A stretch of DNA of 24,926 nt from Chara braunii. Its lineage: Eukaryota > Streptophyta > Charophyceae > Charales > Characeae. The translations under genes and the position numbers were made by a program. Positions 1-8,976 of this stretch are shown one piece after another. The DNA lies in NCBI GenBank assembly GCA_003427395.1, contig BFEA01000070.1:3033464-3058389 (forward strand), in the 5' to 3' direction. The number at the start of each line of letters is the position of its first letter. The stretch's first letter is position 1. The notes below the pieces were generated by a model. That model was given only the letters and a program-made list of their open reading frames with translations. It ran no database searches and had not been told where the DNA came from.

Positions 1-11
1 CGAACTATCAC

Positions 12-135
12 AAGGTGAATCGCAACTTACCCAGGCCCCCAAATCAGTGAAAACACAAGCTTTGAAGCAATCTATGAAGAGGAAACATCACCGAAGGTGA
101 ATCGCAACTTGCCCAAGCACCCAAATCAGTGAAAA
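12..135. repeat. Pair of 42-bp direct repeats
   Basis: Positions 12-53 and 94-135 match at 39 of 42 bases, with differences at 29/111, 34/116 and 37/119. The offset is 82 bp, so this is about 1.5 units of an 82-bp tandem or a local duplication cut by the window edge. Nothing coding is seen here. It runs directly into the GAA-rich tract. Confidence 0.85.
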
Positions 136-147
136 TCGCAGTTTTGA

Positions 148-300
148 CAAGAGGAGGTGGGGGAGAAGGGGGAGAAAAAGAAAAGGAAGAAGGAGAGGAA
201 GAGGAAGAAGAAAAAGAAGAAGAAGAAGAAGAAGAAGAAGAAGAAGAAGAAGAACAGAAGCAGCAGAAGAAGAAGAAAAAGAAGAGGAAGAAGGAGGAGG
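148..300. repeat. GAA/GGA polypurine microsatellite
   Basis: About 150 nt of nearly pure purine on the + strand, with a core of uninterrupted GAA triplets around 210-252 and only a few pyrimidines (for example 158, 255, 261, 264). It ends at 301, where the strand switches to pyrimidine-rich sequence. Long open frames across it, encoding runs of Lys/Glu/Arg on one strand and Leu/Phe/Ser on the other, are simply translations of the repeat and are not genes. Homopurine mirror-type tracts can form triplex DNA; that is known of such sequences but not shown here. Confidence 0.95.
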
Positions 301-790
301 CCTTCCTCCTCTTTCACTCACCTCTTGCTGGTCTCTAGGCAGTGGAGTGCCAATGCTTGGTTCTAGCCTCCTGGGTATGGCTTTTCCTCTCTCCCAAGGT
401 CTCTCCTCCTTCCCTCACACCTCTCCTTTAGCTATGGCAGGTTCCTACTTCTAAGGTTGTGGAGTCCTTCCCTCTAGAAGGGCTATGGGGAGCCCTTTCA
501 GCCTCTCCTCCTACTTCACAGCCTGAGGGCTATGGCGGACCAATCTCCTTGCTCCCTCCTAGCCTCTAGGTCACCTTTCTCAGCCTTACCACCATAGCCA
601 GGCTACAGGCTGGCTCCGGCCCTCACTCCCTTGCTTCTTTCCCACTCGGACTCTTTCCTGGACTCGTTTGGGCAGCATGGGCACCTCTCATGCTCAAATG
701 AGAGTTGTGGCCTACACCTCCAGCTTATATAGGCTGGAACGAGTGCACCGCCCAACCTCTAGGCCCCTCCAAGTGCCTCTAGGTGGAGCG
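301..790. other. Pyrimidine-rich non-coding stretch
   Basis: CT-rich sequence without a convincing gene. The short word CTATGGC recurs (near 433, 528) and a CCACCATAGCCAG-type word occurs near 590; similar words recur near 19000-19190, which may mean a shared dispersed repeat, but the matches are short. The open frame starting at 668 (105 codons) has no recognisable domain and runs into the hairpin cluster, so I do not call it a gene. Confidence 0.6.
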
Positions 791-1652
791 AGGTACCCCA
801 AAGGCCAAATTTTCAGTTTTGGCCTCTCCGGGGGTACCTGGGCCTCATTTTGGCCAGGTACATGCAGTCTGAGAGGCTGGTACCCTCTCGGACTACCCCT
901 TGGCCTACCCCGGCCTCTTTTTACCTCAAAAAGTGCTGCCTTTTGGGGTACCCTTTCCCAAAATGCAGCCTTTACTGAAAATTGAGGGTTTCAAGGCCCA
1001 TTTTTCGCCTTTTTCTTGGTCTAGGCCTCCTTTGGGTAGGCCGTTGCATTTTTCCAAGTGGCGGCACAGATCTCAGCCTTGGATTTGGCTGAGATCTATG
1101 GTTCTCATCATTCCGAGTTACTCCAAGCCCCCTTGCTCCAAATTTGAGTCTTTTGCTCCAATTTTCAATTTTTTTTGAAGTACCTGGCCCAAACCTTGGG
1201 CCAAATTCGCAGTTTTGTCTTGTTCCTCTCTTTGTTTTCCCTCCATTTTGCTGCCAACTCATTCTGGAGCTAGCCGTTTTGTGTCAGCTCACAAAAAACG
1301 GCTAGATCTCCTCCTCCACAAGATCAGATCTCAGATCTAAGGCCCAAAAATGAGCCGGCCAAGTCACATCAACATTTTTCTTTATTTTTGTTGCTTAAAT
1401 TCAGATATTGCAGAGATAATACCCCAAGGTCCTTATCTCTGCAATCCGGACTGCCCTCCTAAGATCTAGGAGGGATGAAGTCATCATTGAGACCTGCCAG
1501 TCCCTACCGCTGCAGTCCCAACCTGGCGGCACTTTTTCCTCCACTCCTTCCTCCTCCTTTGTTGCATTCTCCCCCCTTTTTCTCCCTTCTTTTCTCATTT
1601 ACTGTTGGGACAAGTGTCCAACAACTATTTCTCCTTTTTCTAGTTGTTGGAC
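791..1652. repeat. Cluster of short perfect hairpins
   Basis: Nine inverted repeats with short loops lie in about 860 bp. They are: 791-799/831-839 enclosing 802-809/818-825 (8-nt loop); 834-844/852-861 (one bulge); 866-876/884-894 (one mismatch); 1068-1078/1087-1097 (11 bp perfect, 8-nt loop); 1186-1193/1197-1204 (8 bp, 3-nt loop); 1270-1283/1290-1305 (14/16 nt with a TT bulge, 6-nt loop); 1407-1419/1433-1445 (13 bp perfect, 13-nt loop); 1455-1461/1467-1473 (7 bp, 5-nt loop); and 1616-1627/1641-1652 (12 bp perfect, 13-nt loop). The arms are not related to each other in sequence, so this is not one repeat family. No protein-coding signal is seen. Confidence 0.85.
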
Positions 1653-2383
1653 CTTTCCCAAGGCCTGATTTGCAGCCGGCATATGTCCGTTGCACCTCGG
1701 ACTGCAGTAGTGGCACACCCAAGGCCGAAGGGGGCTCCTTTTTGCTGCCGCTGCTTCCAGTTTTGAGACCCCCTTGCTCCGATTTTCTCCGGCCAGCCTT
1801 TTTTCCACGCGGAGCCCTTGGAACTTCGTTTTTCTTGGCCTGGCTGATCCGGGATACTCAGACTGCTGGCCGGCCCCTCTTACCGCCGCTATTCCCTCTT
1901 TTCTTCCCCTCGGCACCTCCCGAAGGCGCCTGCCGCGGCGGTACTTAGTGTTTTCATCCGGATTCCCTGGCCCGGACGGTCCCGTCTTTTCTTCCCCTCG
2001 GCACCTCCTGCCGGCGCTCTCCTCGTTCTGTCGTCAATTTTCGCCAGCACCCGACTTCTCCTCTTTTTCTTATTATCCCGAGTTTCTCCCCTTTTTTCAG
2101 CGTCGTCCCGGGTGACGTCCTGCCCTCGTGTACTCCCCTTGGGTCGGTCGCCCTTTATTCCGCCGACGGATTCGGTCTTCAGCCCCCGTCAGTGGCTCCC
2201 GACACTTTATCCCGTCGATACTCGTCCTGCTAGTGGTTACGCCGGTGCCGACATTTTATCTAGGCCCACGCGGTCCCTGGCACTTTGACCCGCCTGCATT
2301 ACGTCTTTCCCTTGGTCTCACGCGGTTCCCGGTACTTCGCCCTGCCGGCACCATGGCGTCCCCTGGTCCCGCGTGGTCCCCGG
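1653..2383. other. GC-rich degenerate satellite-like DNA
   Basis: No gene is recognised. From about 1930 the sequence repeats a loose theme of the form CGCGGT-CCC-GGCACTTT-CCC-GCC (near 2190, 2270, 2320 and 2370), which looks like decayed copies of the same unit that is clean at 2384-2629. Long open frames on both strands, rich in Pro/Arg/Ser, are the product of high GC and in-phase repetition rather than selection for protein. Confidence 0.6.
1897..2008. repeat. Exact 24-bp direct repeat
   Basis: The same 24-base pyrimidine-rich word, ending CTCGGCACCTCC, occurs at 1897-1920 and 1985-2008 with no mismatch (offset 88 bp). It is part of the degenerate GC-rich satellite region. Confidence 0.85.
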
Positions 2384-2629
2384 CTCTTTGTCCTGCCGGT
2401 ACCGCCCCGTCTTCCGCTCCCATGTGGTCCCCGACACTCCTGCCCCTCCTGTACCACGTCTTCCCTTGGTGCTCCTGACGTCCTTTCGCCTTGCGGCGGT
2501 CTACGGCTCTTTGTCCTGCCGGTACCGCCCCGTCTTCCGATCCCATGTGGTCCCCGACACTCCTGCCCCACCTGTACCACGTCTTCCCTTGGTGCTCCTG
2601 ACGTCCTTCCGCCTTGCGGCGGTCTCCGC
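2384..2629. repeat. 123-bp tandem duplication
   Basis: 2384-2506 and 2507-2629 are adjacent copies of a 123-bp unit with about five differences, some at the end of the second copy. Because 123 is a multiple of three, every frame stays in phase across both copies. This explains the long overlapping open frames seen here on both strands with a repeated Pro/Arg/Gly-rich peptide. I see no known domain and treat it as minisatellite. Confidence 0.9.
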
Positions 2630-3025
2630 CCCCTCGTTCCCTTTGTGTCCCACACGCCGTTCCGCTCCGGGCGCCGGTTCCCCCTAACCTGCGATCTCCT
2701 CGGCCCACCTGCCGCCGCGTCGCGTCAGCACCTTGGGCCCTGTCCCTTCCCACTTTCTTCCTTCCCTTGCTGTGCACCTCTCATGCTGCTACCAACTTCT
2801 CGATGGCCATCCGCCGTCCTTGGGGGAGGAGTCGCCCTTGCTATTCTCTCACATTCCTTTGCCGCTTCCTGCTTAGACAATTCCTCTTTAGATTTGGCGG
2901 TCTTGATGACTCCGGATAGCCTCTAGCCTCCTACTGTCTGTACTCACGCTTTCGATCTTTCCAGCATTCATGCCTCCAATTTTCTCTGTCGTGCACAAAT
3001 TGGTCAAATACAGTCTCTCGAGTGA
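2630..3025. other. Non-coding stretch before element 1
   Basis: GC-rich at its start, becoming ordinary towards 3000. Nothing is recognised: no LTR terminus, no reverse transcriptase and no promoter motif. The retroelement homology starts abruptly at about 3026 inside RNase H, so the left part of element 1 is missing here. Confidence 0.5.
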
Positions 3026-4430
3026 CGGGAAATCATTCGGGACCTCGACGGGCAATACTTCACCATCCGCACCGACAACACCATCGTCTCCTCCATCCTC
3101 TCCAAGAAAGATATCACTCCACGCCAAGCCCGCTGGCTAGACTTCCTTGCCCAGTTCACATTCACCATTTGCCATACCCCCGGCAAAAGCATCCGCTCTC
3201 TCGACGACCCGACCACAAGCCCCCCGAGAAAGTCTACGCCGCCATGACTCATATTCAACTCCTTCCATCACTTCATCATCAATACGCCCAAGGCTATCTC
3301 TCCTGCTCAGACTTCGCCACCATTTACAACAAGCTCCGCGATCTTGACGCAGTTCCCGACTACTCCCACCACAACAATCTCCTCTACATCGATACCAAAG
3401 GCACTCGCCGACTTTGCATCCCCGACGCACGAGGCCTCCGTACTCAGCTCTTGACCGAGCACCACGACGCCAAGACNGCAGGACATCTCGGTTTCCAGAA
3501 AACCTTCGACACCATCGTCCACTACTTCTACTGGCCTTCCTGACTCGCCGACATCAAGGCATACATTCGCTCATGCCCCACGTGTCGAGCTGTCAACCCC
3601 TCGAACCGGGCCAAACCCGGCAAGCTCCAATCATTGCCCATCCCAACTCACCGGTGGCAGTCCATCTCCATGGACTTCGTGTGCGGCCTCCCCAAGATCG
3701 ACCGCGAGCATGATTCCATCTACGTCATTGTCTGCCGCTTGACCAAACGTGCCCGCTTCATCCCTTGCACGACCTCGCACAATGCCAAAGACGTCGCCAC
3801 ACTCTTCTTCGACCATGTTGCTCGCCATCACGGCCTCCCCGAGAACATCATCAGTGACCGTGATCCTCACTTCCTCTCACAAAATCTGGAAACACCTCTT
3901 CACGGCCTACGGAACCATGCTCAAGTATAGCACTGCATTCCACCCACAGACCGATGGACAAACAGAGAAGATGAACGATACACTCCAAAGAATCTTGCGG
4001 AAATATTGTCATCCACACCAACACGATTGGGATCAAGTGCTCACAGCCGCCGAGATTGCTACAACAACGTCGTCTGCCCTTCCACCGGCATGTCCCCATT
4101 CTACCTCGACCTGGGCTACCACCCTCGCTTGCCCTCTGACTTCTTGCTCCCTTCGCAGCTTAACCCATCCACCCCCTGCCCCTCTCTCAATGAATGGGTA
4201 GCAACAATGAACAGACTCCTGAGAGAAGCCTCCGAAGTCATTGAACGAACCCAAGAACAACAAGCCAACATAGACGCGACGTGTCATTCAAAGTAGGGGA
4301 CAAAGTCTGGCTCTCCACCAAACGCTTTGAACCCGAACACGGCTTGTCCAAGAAACTCTCCAACAAATGGCTCGGTCCCTTCCCCATCATTGAACAAACC
4401 TCCCCCGTCAACTACAAACTCCCAACTTCC
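3026..4430 (+). pseudogene. Decayed RNase H end plus integrase (element 1)
   Basis: RNase H: 3026 to about 3200 contains QYFTIRTDN and TPRQARWLDFLAQF, typical of Ty3 RNase H, with a degraded PGKS..LADALSR-like end. A frameshift near 3200 leads into the integrase N-terminus: EHHDAK.AGHLGFQKTF (two His, about 3448-3510) and SCPTCR (two Cys, about 3570) form the HHCC zinc finger. The catalytic core shows D in SMDFVCG (about 3670), D in SDRDPHF (about 3855) and E in TDGQTEKMN (about 3960). The C-terminal GPY-like part ([12 protein letters not shown]...KWLGPFPI) follows at about 4281. The stop TGA at 3541-3543 sits where the family usually has an ordinary residue (WPS-stop-LAD), and CGA is a plausible ancestor. 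Family identity is certain; activity is excluded by the breaks. Confidence 0.9.
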
Positions 4431-4434
4431 CCTT

Positions 4435-4746
4435 GACATGAGTCGTGTCCACCCAGTGTCCCATGTCGAGTACCTAAAAGAATACCATGAATCCCCGCTC
4501 CAGTTCGCCGACCGCCCATATCCTAGACCTCCACCAATCATGCTACCCACAGGCCCTGAATTCGTTGTCGAAACCATCATTGGCCGACGAACCACTCAGG
4601 TATCTGATCANNCGGAACCAATCACTGAATACAAAGTCAAACGGACCGGATACCCCGACGAAGAATCTACATGGGAACCTCTCTCTAATCTTAAGAACGC
4701 CATGAAACTTGTCCGCCTCTATGATCGTGCTAATCCTACGTCCTAG
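4435..4746 (+). pseudogene. Chromodomain end of element 1 pol
   Basis: Following a frameshift near 4425, this segment carries the Ty3 motif RVHPVSHVEYL and then a chromodomain: EFVVETIIGRR, EYKVKRTGYPDEESTWEP and NAMKLVRLYD, ending with a normal stop at 4744-4746. Chromodomains of this sort fold as a small beta sheet plus helix and bind methylated histone tails; in chromoviruses they bias insertion to heterochromatin. Two undetermined bases (4611-4612) lie between strands one and two. The final domain itself is open from about 4435 to its stop. Confidence 0.85.
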
Positions 4747-5465
4747 ATACCTACATAACTATGGCATAAACCTCCGCTAAACCCTCGCAACCCTGCTCTA
4801 CACACACCCTTGAACCCAGCCACCCTCCCCTTGACCCTGATTCCTGATGTCTGATCTGCCGTTGCCCTCGCCTAGCCTTGTCCCATCTGTCCTCTCCACT
4901 GCCTTGTCTCTCTTGTCCAATGCTTGTGAACCTGCGTGATGCCGACGATAAAGGATCTAATGGCAAGCGCACGAGGACGATGGCCTGCTGCCTCACTGTT
5001 CATGAAGATTATGCAGCTGGTTTGGCCACCATGCTGTTTCATTGGCCGGCATCCCGACTCGCGGACTTACTGGAGCAGCAACTTGTGACATGGATCTTCG
5101 CATCAGTCTGCGACTTCCTTGCTTCCAGATCAGACCTCATTGCAGTTCGTGTACCGGACTCACCCTATCACTTGGACTTTGACACTTGAACTACTACTAC
5201 GCTTCTTGACCTTCTACCTATCGCAGCTGCTGAAGACCACTTCTACCACCTACTCCAAAGACCTGATCAAGACCGCTGCAGACCCCCTTTCAAGACACTT
5301 GGACACTTTGTTCCTTCATGAGATTCTGCTTCCGACTCCTTTGGACACACCAGCCTTTGCATCCTGAACAAACATTTTCATTTTTATTTTTTTCGACTTT
5401 GACAACCCTATAGAATATCATTAGAGGTTTCGTGCCTCCAGTTTGACTAAATCCCGCATGAGGGA
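4747..5465. other. No recognised gene; possible element 1 tail
   Basis: About 720 bp without a gene. The distance and position would suit a 3' LTR of element 1, but I see no polypurine tract or TG/CA termini that I can defend. A short T/A-rich patch occurs near 5370-5395. The small open frames at 4878 and 5119 have no known features. Confidence 0.5.
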
Positions 5466-6620
5466 CAACTAATTTGTATAGTCCAAGAGTCTGAGCCCCA
5501 GGTGATAAGATATAGTAGAGGGAACCATACGTTCACTCACATCCAAGCAAAAGTGCGCAATCATTTCCAAGTCAGGAGTAGCAAAAAGCTTACTAGCATA
5601 TTGCTGCAGATTATGCATGGTGCTCGTCAAGTTGTTGTGCTTGAGTTTGTCCAACTTCACCATAGCTTTAGCTGCAACATGTGGATATGCATATTGCTTG
5701 ATTAAGAGTTCCTCAAGAGTGGCTATCCGCGTAGCCTTCAACCACTTTTTCAGTCTAATCTTTTGTAGCCTGACTATACAGCTTGGACTTCGAGGAAGTC
5801 CCGTCAGGAGGTTCCACATTGGTCCCTACGACCGACGACTGAGTAACTGGGGGTGTCCCCAACACATCAAAATAGGACCGCATAGAGCTGATCCAAGACT
5901 CAATATCGTCCTTTCCATCGTACTTGGACGGAATCTGTGTCGTCTTCCTGTCTACGTAGGATAAGTTGGAACTAGGACCAGCAGCGGCTGGGTCCGAACT
6001 TGAGGTTGCAGCAATTCAAGAATTCCCTGCATTGCTACTTGCCACCATGGCAGCAGCAGCAGCAACAACGGGGTCTGCACCTGCTGCAGGTCCCATTAGG
6101 CTGTTGACAACACTCAAACAAGAAGAAGAAGACGAATAGACTGATTCGCAACGGTAGAGGTATGGTAGAGAGCAAGGGAAACATGAATCTGGCCCTGCTG
6201 CAGATTTGCTATTTGCTGCAGCTGGTAACGGTAATGCTGTGCCATTTTGGCCATGTCTTCGCACAGCTTCTTGAGTTCGACGAACACATGGTCCTCAGGC
6301 GTCCGGACATCCACTTGTCCACTGAGAAGCGGAACCGTCTTCTCCTCAACCTCTTTGTCCGTAAAGGCAGGAACCGTACTAAAGACAGCCTCATAGGCTT
6401 TCAGTTTATCTTCCTTCTCCCTCTCCTTCTTTTCCTTTTCCCACTTCAATCATTTTTCATTGAAGAACTGATACTGCGCTTTTTCTGCCTCACAGGCAGC
6501 ATCCATCTGCAGCTTCATTCTGATGCAGGAATCATGATGGAGGATGAGGGTGTCAAAAAGTCTCTCAAGAGGGGTTCGCAATTCCTCACAATTCTGGGAC
6601 GAACAGTCCTCTTTCCTCTC
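5466..6620 (-). pseudogene. Retrotransposon gag remnant (element 4)
   Basis: Read on the minus strand from about 6620 down. The N-terminal part is Glu/Lys-rich and probably coiled coil (KWEKEKKEREKEDKLKAYEA region at 6390-6449), followed by Gln-rich sequence and an Ala/Gly linker (6016-6114). A capsid-like domain follows at about 5800-5950 (SKYDGKDDIESWISSMRSYF) and 5469-5819 (W-K..RIATLEELLIKQYAY...MVKLDKLKHNNLTS.MHNLQQY...), the pattern of the Ty3 Retrotrans_gag family, which packs element RNA. A TGA at 6450-6452 interrupts the frame (FNEK-stop-LKWEK; CGA is a likely ancestor), and frameshifts occur near 6110, 6020 and 5790. No zinc knuckle, protease or RT follows; the element is cut off at about 5466. 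Confidence 0.75.
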
Positions 6621-7079
6621 CTCACTCCCTCAAGAGCAACTCTCAAGAGCTTCTCTCCCTCTCTGTCTCTCGTTTGCGATAGTGTCGGACCATTTAAAGA
6701 ACTCGATAAAAGAAATAAATTAAAAACAACAGAAGATAAGCTAGAACTATCCAGAGCGGCAATCATTAAGACTAGAGAGCAGTCATACAAAATAGAAAAA
6801 ATAATAAAAAACGAGAGTCTTGATCTAGCGACTAGATTGAGTACGAGATCCCCTCCTGCCCAATCCCGCTCAGTTCCGTGAACGTACAGCAAATCAACGC
6901 AAAGAGCAACAATCATGAAACAATGGAGAATTGAGTGGTGTATAAGGCGCGTGCCAAGCAGCGGATTGTGTGGTAAAGTGTGCAAAACATCTCAGCCGAG
7001 ATCCCCTTGGCAGGAGTGTTTAAACCAACGATAGAACTCAGATTTCCAGTAAGACAGAGAAATGAAACCTACATCAACA
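6621..7079. other. Leader-like stretch upstream of element 4 gag
   Basis: Between the gag remnant and the conserved upstream block there is no domain I recognise. A minus-strand open frame (6515-6985) exists but has no family match that I can see. It includes an A/T-rich patch at 6700-6830. By position it is probably untranslated leader or the poorly conserved start of gag. Confidence 0.45.
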
Positions 7080-7559
7080 GATTTGGGCCTAATGGGCCTT
7101 TCTTGCTTGGGCCTGATCCCACTGGTCCCTATAGGTCCCACGTAGGCCATGACCGGGTCCCAACCAAGAAAGGAGTCCCACATGGACCTACTTTTTGTCC
7201 CCTACGGTACCGAAGAACCAATTTTCGACTTTAGGGAGAACCTACTAACTACAGCCATTCAGTAATGAAAACTCCATCCATCCACCCAGAAAGCAGTTTG
7301 CACGCTCATGCAAGCAATCAAGACCCTAGAAGAGTAGGAAAAGAAACCCAGAAACAACCCCAACAGGACATCAATACCATGCACACACTCATGGCATCCC
7401 GCAGGTGCACGACACGTACCTGAGTGGCCTAAGCTTTGAGATGAAGTTTAACTCACCTCAATCTCATATGGTCCTCCGGACCCAATCAGCAACCTCTACA
7501 CTAGTGTCCTGCCACCGAGGGTCGACCGTACACCAAAGTACAACGTCGGATCCCCCGTC
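7080..7559 (-). repeat. Conserved upstream block of elements 3/4 (copy 1)
   Basis: This stretch is collinear with 24287-24822. Shared landmarks include TTTGGGCC(T/C)(A/C)A...GGGC at the left end, GGTCCCACGTAGG, AGTAGGAAAAGAAACCCAG, CACTAGTGTCCT and the right-end word GATCCCCCGTC. In both places it lies immediately upstream of a minus-strand gag, so it is most likely LTR (R/U5) or untranslated leader of one retroelement family. A splice-donor-like string, CAG|GTACGT on the minus strand, lies at about 7410-7422, matching a perfect CAG|GTAAGT in the other copy. Homology stops sharply at 7559/24822. Confidence 0.85.
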
Positions 7560-8036
7560 TGTGAGAGGCTAGAGGGTGAGCCGAGGGAGAGGAGAGAGAG
7601 AGAGGGAGAGAGTGAGAGCACACACACACACTCACTCACTCGACACGACTGACTCGGACTGAGGGTCGGACGCAGACACAGTGGCAAGGCACAAAGTTGA
7701 AGTCTTGGATTCAGAATGCCGAAACAGCAAGTCACACTGAGTACGAGTACAGCAGCAAAAAACTGGTACGAGACTGGTCCTCGTACCGTACGGGGAGCCG
7801 GTATAAGTACCGGTGAGACACGTACGGTATTGGGGGTATTTCTGCAAAGGCCCCGAGGGCAGAACTGAAAAATGCGGTATTTGAAAGTGGCGCCCGAATT
7901 GCAGCATGGCGCCAATTGTCCAAAATCCTACGGTACCAAAGGAGGGGTTTGGAAAAAGGGTGCCAGGCCGAAAACGGGATGCAGCCGAAACAGCAAAAAG
8001 ATAGACCAGGGATCGAGCCCTGGCGGAGTCCGTAAC
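7560..8036 (-). mobile_element. Candidate LTR start of element 4
   Basis: On the minus strand a TGTTACGGA word starts at about 8036. TG(T/A)(T/A)ACGG is a common start of Ty3 LTRs, and it stands at the far end of the element 4 upstream region. The interval contains perfect hairpins at 7765-7772/7780-7787 and 7798-7803/7808-7813, another at 8006-8011/8018-8023, and a GA/CA microsatellite at 7574-7643. No second LTR copy is in the window, so the call rests only on position and the terminal word. Confidence 0.35.
7574..7643. repeat. GA-rich then CA/CACT microsatellite
   Basis: A GA-rich run (GAGAGAGAGAG with interruptions) passes directly into CACACACACACA and ACTC repeats. It sits between the conserved upstream block and the candidate LTR part of element 4. 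Confidence 0.85.
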
Positions 8037-8189
8037 ACTATCCCCTCCCTCTAGAAGGCAACGTCCCGGCTGCCAAAAATCATGAAGCAATGCTGAAATC
8101 TGTGAAGGACGGGACGGGGCCGATCACTGGTTAACAAGTCGAAAGGGAAGAGGGGTATAATGTGGGTGGCATGGGCTGCGTGAGTAACA

Positions 8190-8329
8190 GGGAACAGGGT
8201 TTGGTACCGGTGAACAAAGTTGTCCTACTGATAAACTAGGGGGGGTGCAGGGAACAGGGTAGTCCTACACATGAACTACAGGGACGGCAGGGAGCAGGGT
8301 AGTCCTACTGATGAACTAAGGGGACTGCA
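8190..8329 (+). repeat. 40-bp imperfect tandem repeat, three copies
   Basis: Copies begin with GGGAACAGGGT (8190), GGGAACAGGGT (8250) and GGGAGCAGGGT (8290), and share AGTCCTACTGATGAACTA...GGG..TGCA. The first copy is 60 bp long owing to an extra 20 bp; the other two are 40 bp. More decayed relatives of the GGGAACAGGGG word continue to about 8460. The open frame crossing it (8271-8633) has no domain. Confidence 0.8.
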
Positions 8330-8976
8330 TGTTTTGCTACGGGTTAAGGGGGAACAGAGTTCAGGGAACAGGGGACTTCTATTGAAGTTCTACTGGGTAA
8401 GGGAAACAATGGTCAGGGGAACAGGGGATGTCTATCAATGTTCAAGTGGGTACGGGGCGGACGCCAAATTGCGTCTGGATCAGCCAATGGTTGTAAGGCT
8501 CGCTGCACGTGAGGATAATCCAGTGCAGGGCTGGCCAGCTCGGCAGATACTCGGGGCACAGGTGTGGGCCGAACACACACCTTTTAGACACGCGACGCTC
8601 TCCAGATTGCTTAGGGACGCTGACGTCAAGTGATACTAAGGGGAACTAAGGGAGGGGTAGATTTCAGGTGATAAGTTCGGGAAGAAAATTCCATACTGTC
8701 CTATCCACAGAAATGATTTTGTTTTTATGTTTTGATTAGTTAGGTTTACGGCCATTGACATCTGACAGAGAACATTAGTTAGAACTGTTTCTTGCTCATG
8801 ATGCTTCTGTTTGCGGACTAGTCAAACTAAAAATAGTTCTATTTGTAGGAATCTGACTTACCTGTTGACCCCAAGTGTATGTACTCCGAAATAGCCACCG
8901 GTTAATTGGTCTGTGCACTACGCTGCGGTAGGCATCTAGAGTGCATTAGTGCAGCTTGTGTACAATGCTGTAGCTT
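8330..8976. other. Region before element 2 gag; no LTR recognised
   Basis: By position this should hold the 5' LTR end and primer-binding site of element 2. I cannot identify either: no TGG-initial stretch matching a tRNA 3' end is convincing, and the LTR candidate after element 2 (from 14674) has no counterpart here. A perfect minus-strand splice-donor string lies at 8856-8864. Confidence 0.45.

Larger units (their letters stand above)
3026..4746 (+). mobile_element. Element 1: 5'-truncated Ty3/gypsy chromovirus
   Basis: This is the 3' half of a Ty3/gypsy pol: the end of RNase H, then integrase with an HHCC zinc domain and DDE core, then a chromodomain. Gag, protease and reverse transcriptase are absent. 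The reading frame changes at about 3200, 3885, 4060, 4280 and 4425, and a stop interrupts it at 3541-3543, so no full protein can be made. Undetermined bases at 3477 and 4611-4612 fall inside it. The C-terminal chromodomain places it with chromoviruses, an established Ty3 branch whose chromodomain steers integration. No LTR was recognised on either side. Its sequence is clearly different from elements 2 and 3. Confidence 0.9.

Noticed and set aside
88-366. Overlapping poly-Leu/Phe and poly-Lys/Glu reading frames
   Set aside because: They are translations of the GAA microsatellite on both strands; no start context, domain or non-repeat sequence supports a protein.
1475-2926. Long Pro/Arg/Ser-rich open frames on both strands (for example 1475-1948 +, 2256-2777 -, 2285-2926 +)
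   Set aside because: High GC lowers stop frequency and the 123-bp unit repeats in phase; overlapping frames on both strands are equally open, and none shows a known domain.
8006-8023. tRNA T-arm (CCAGGG-ATCGAG-CCCTGG)
   Set aside because: The loop is six nt rather than the usual seven and lacks the TTCRA pattern; no anticodon arm or acceptor stem was found around it on either strand.
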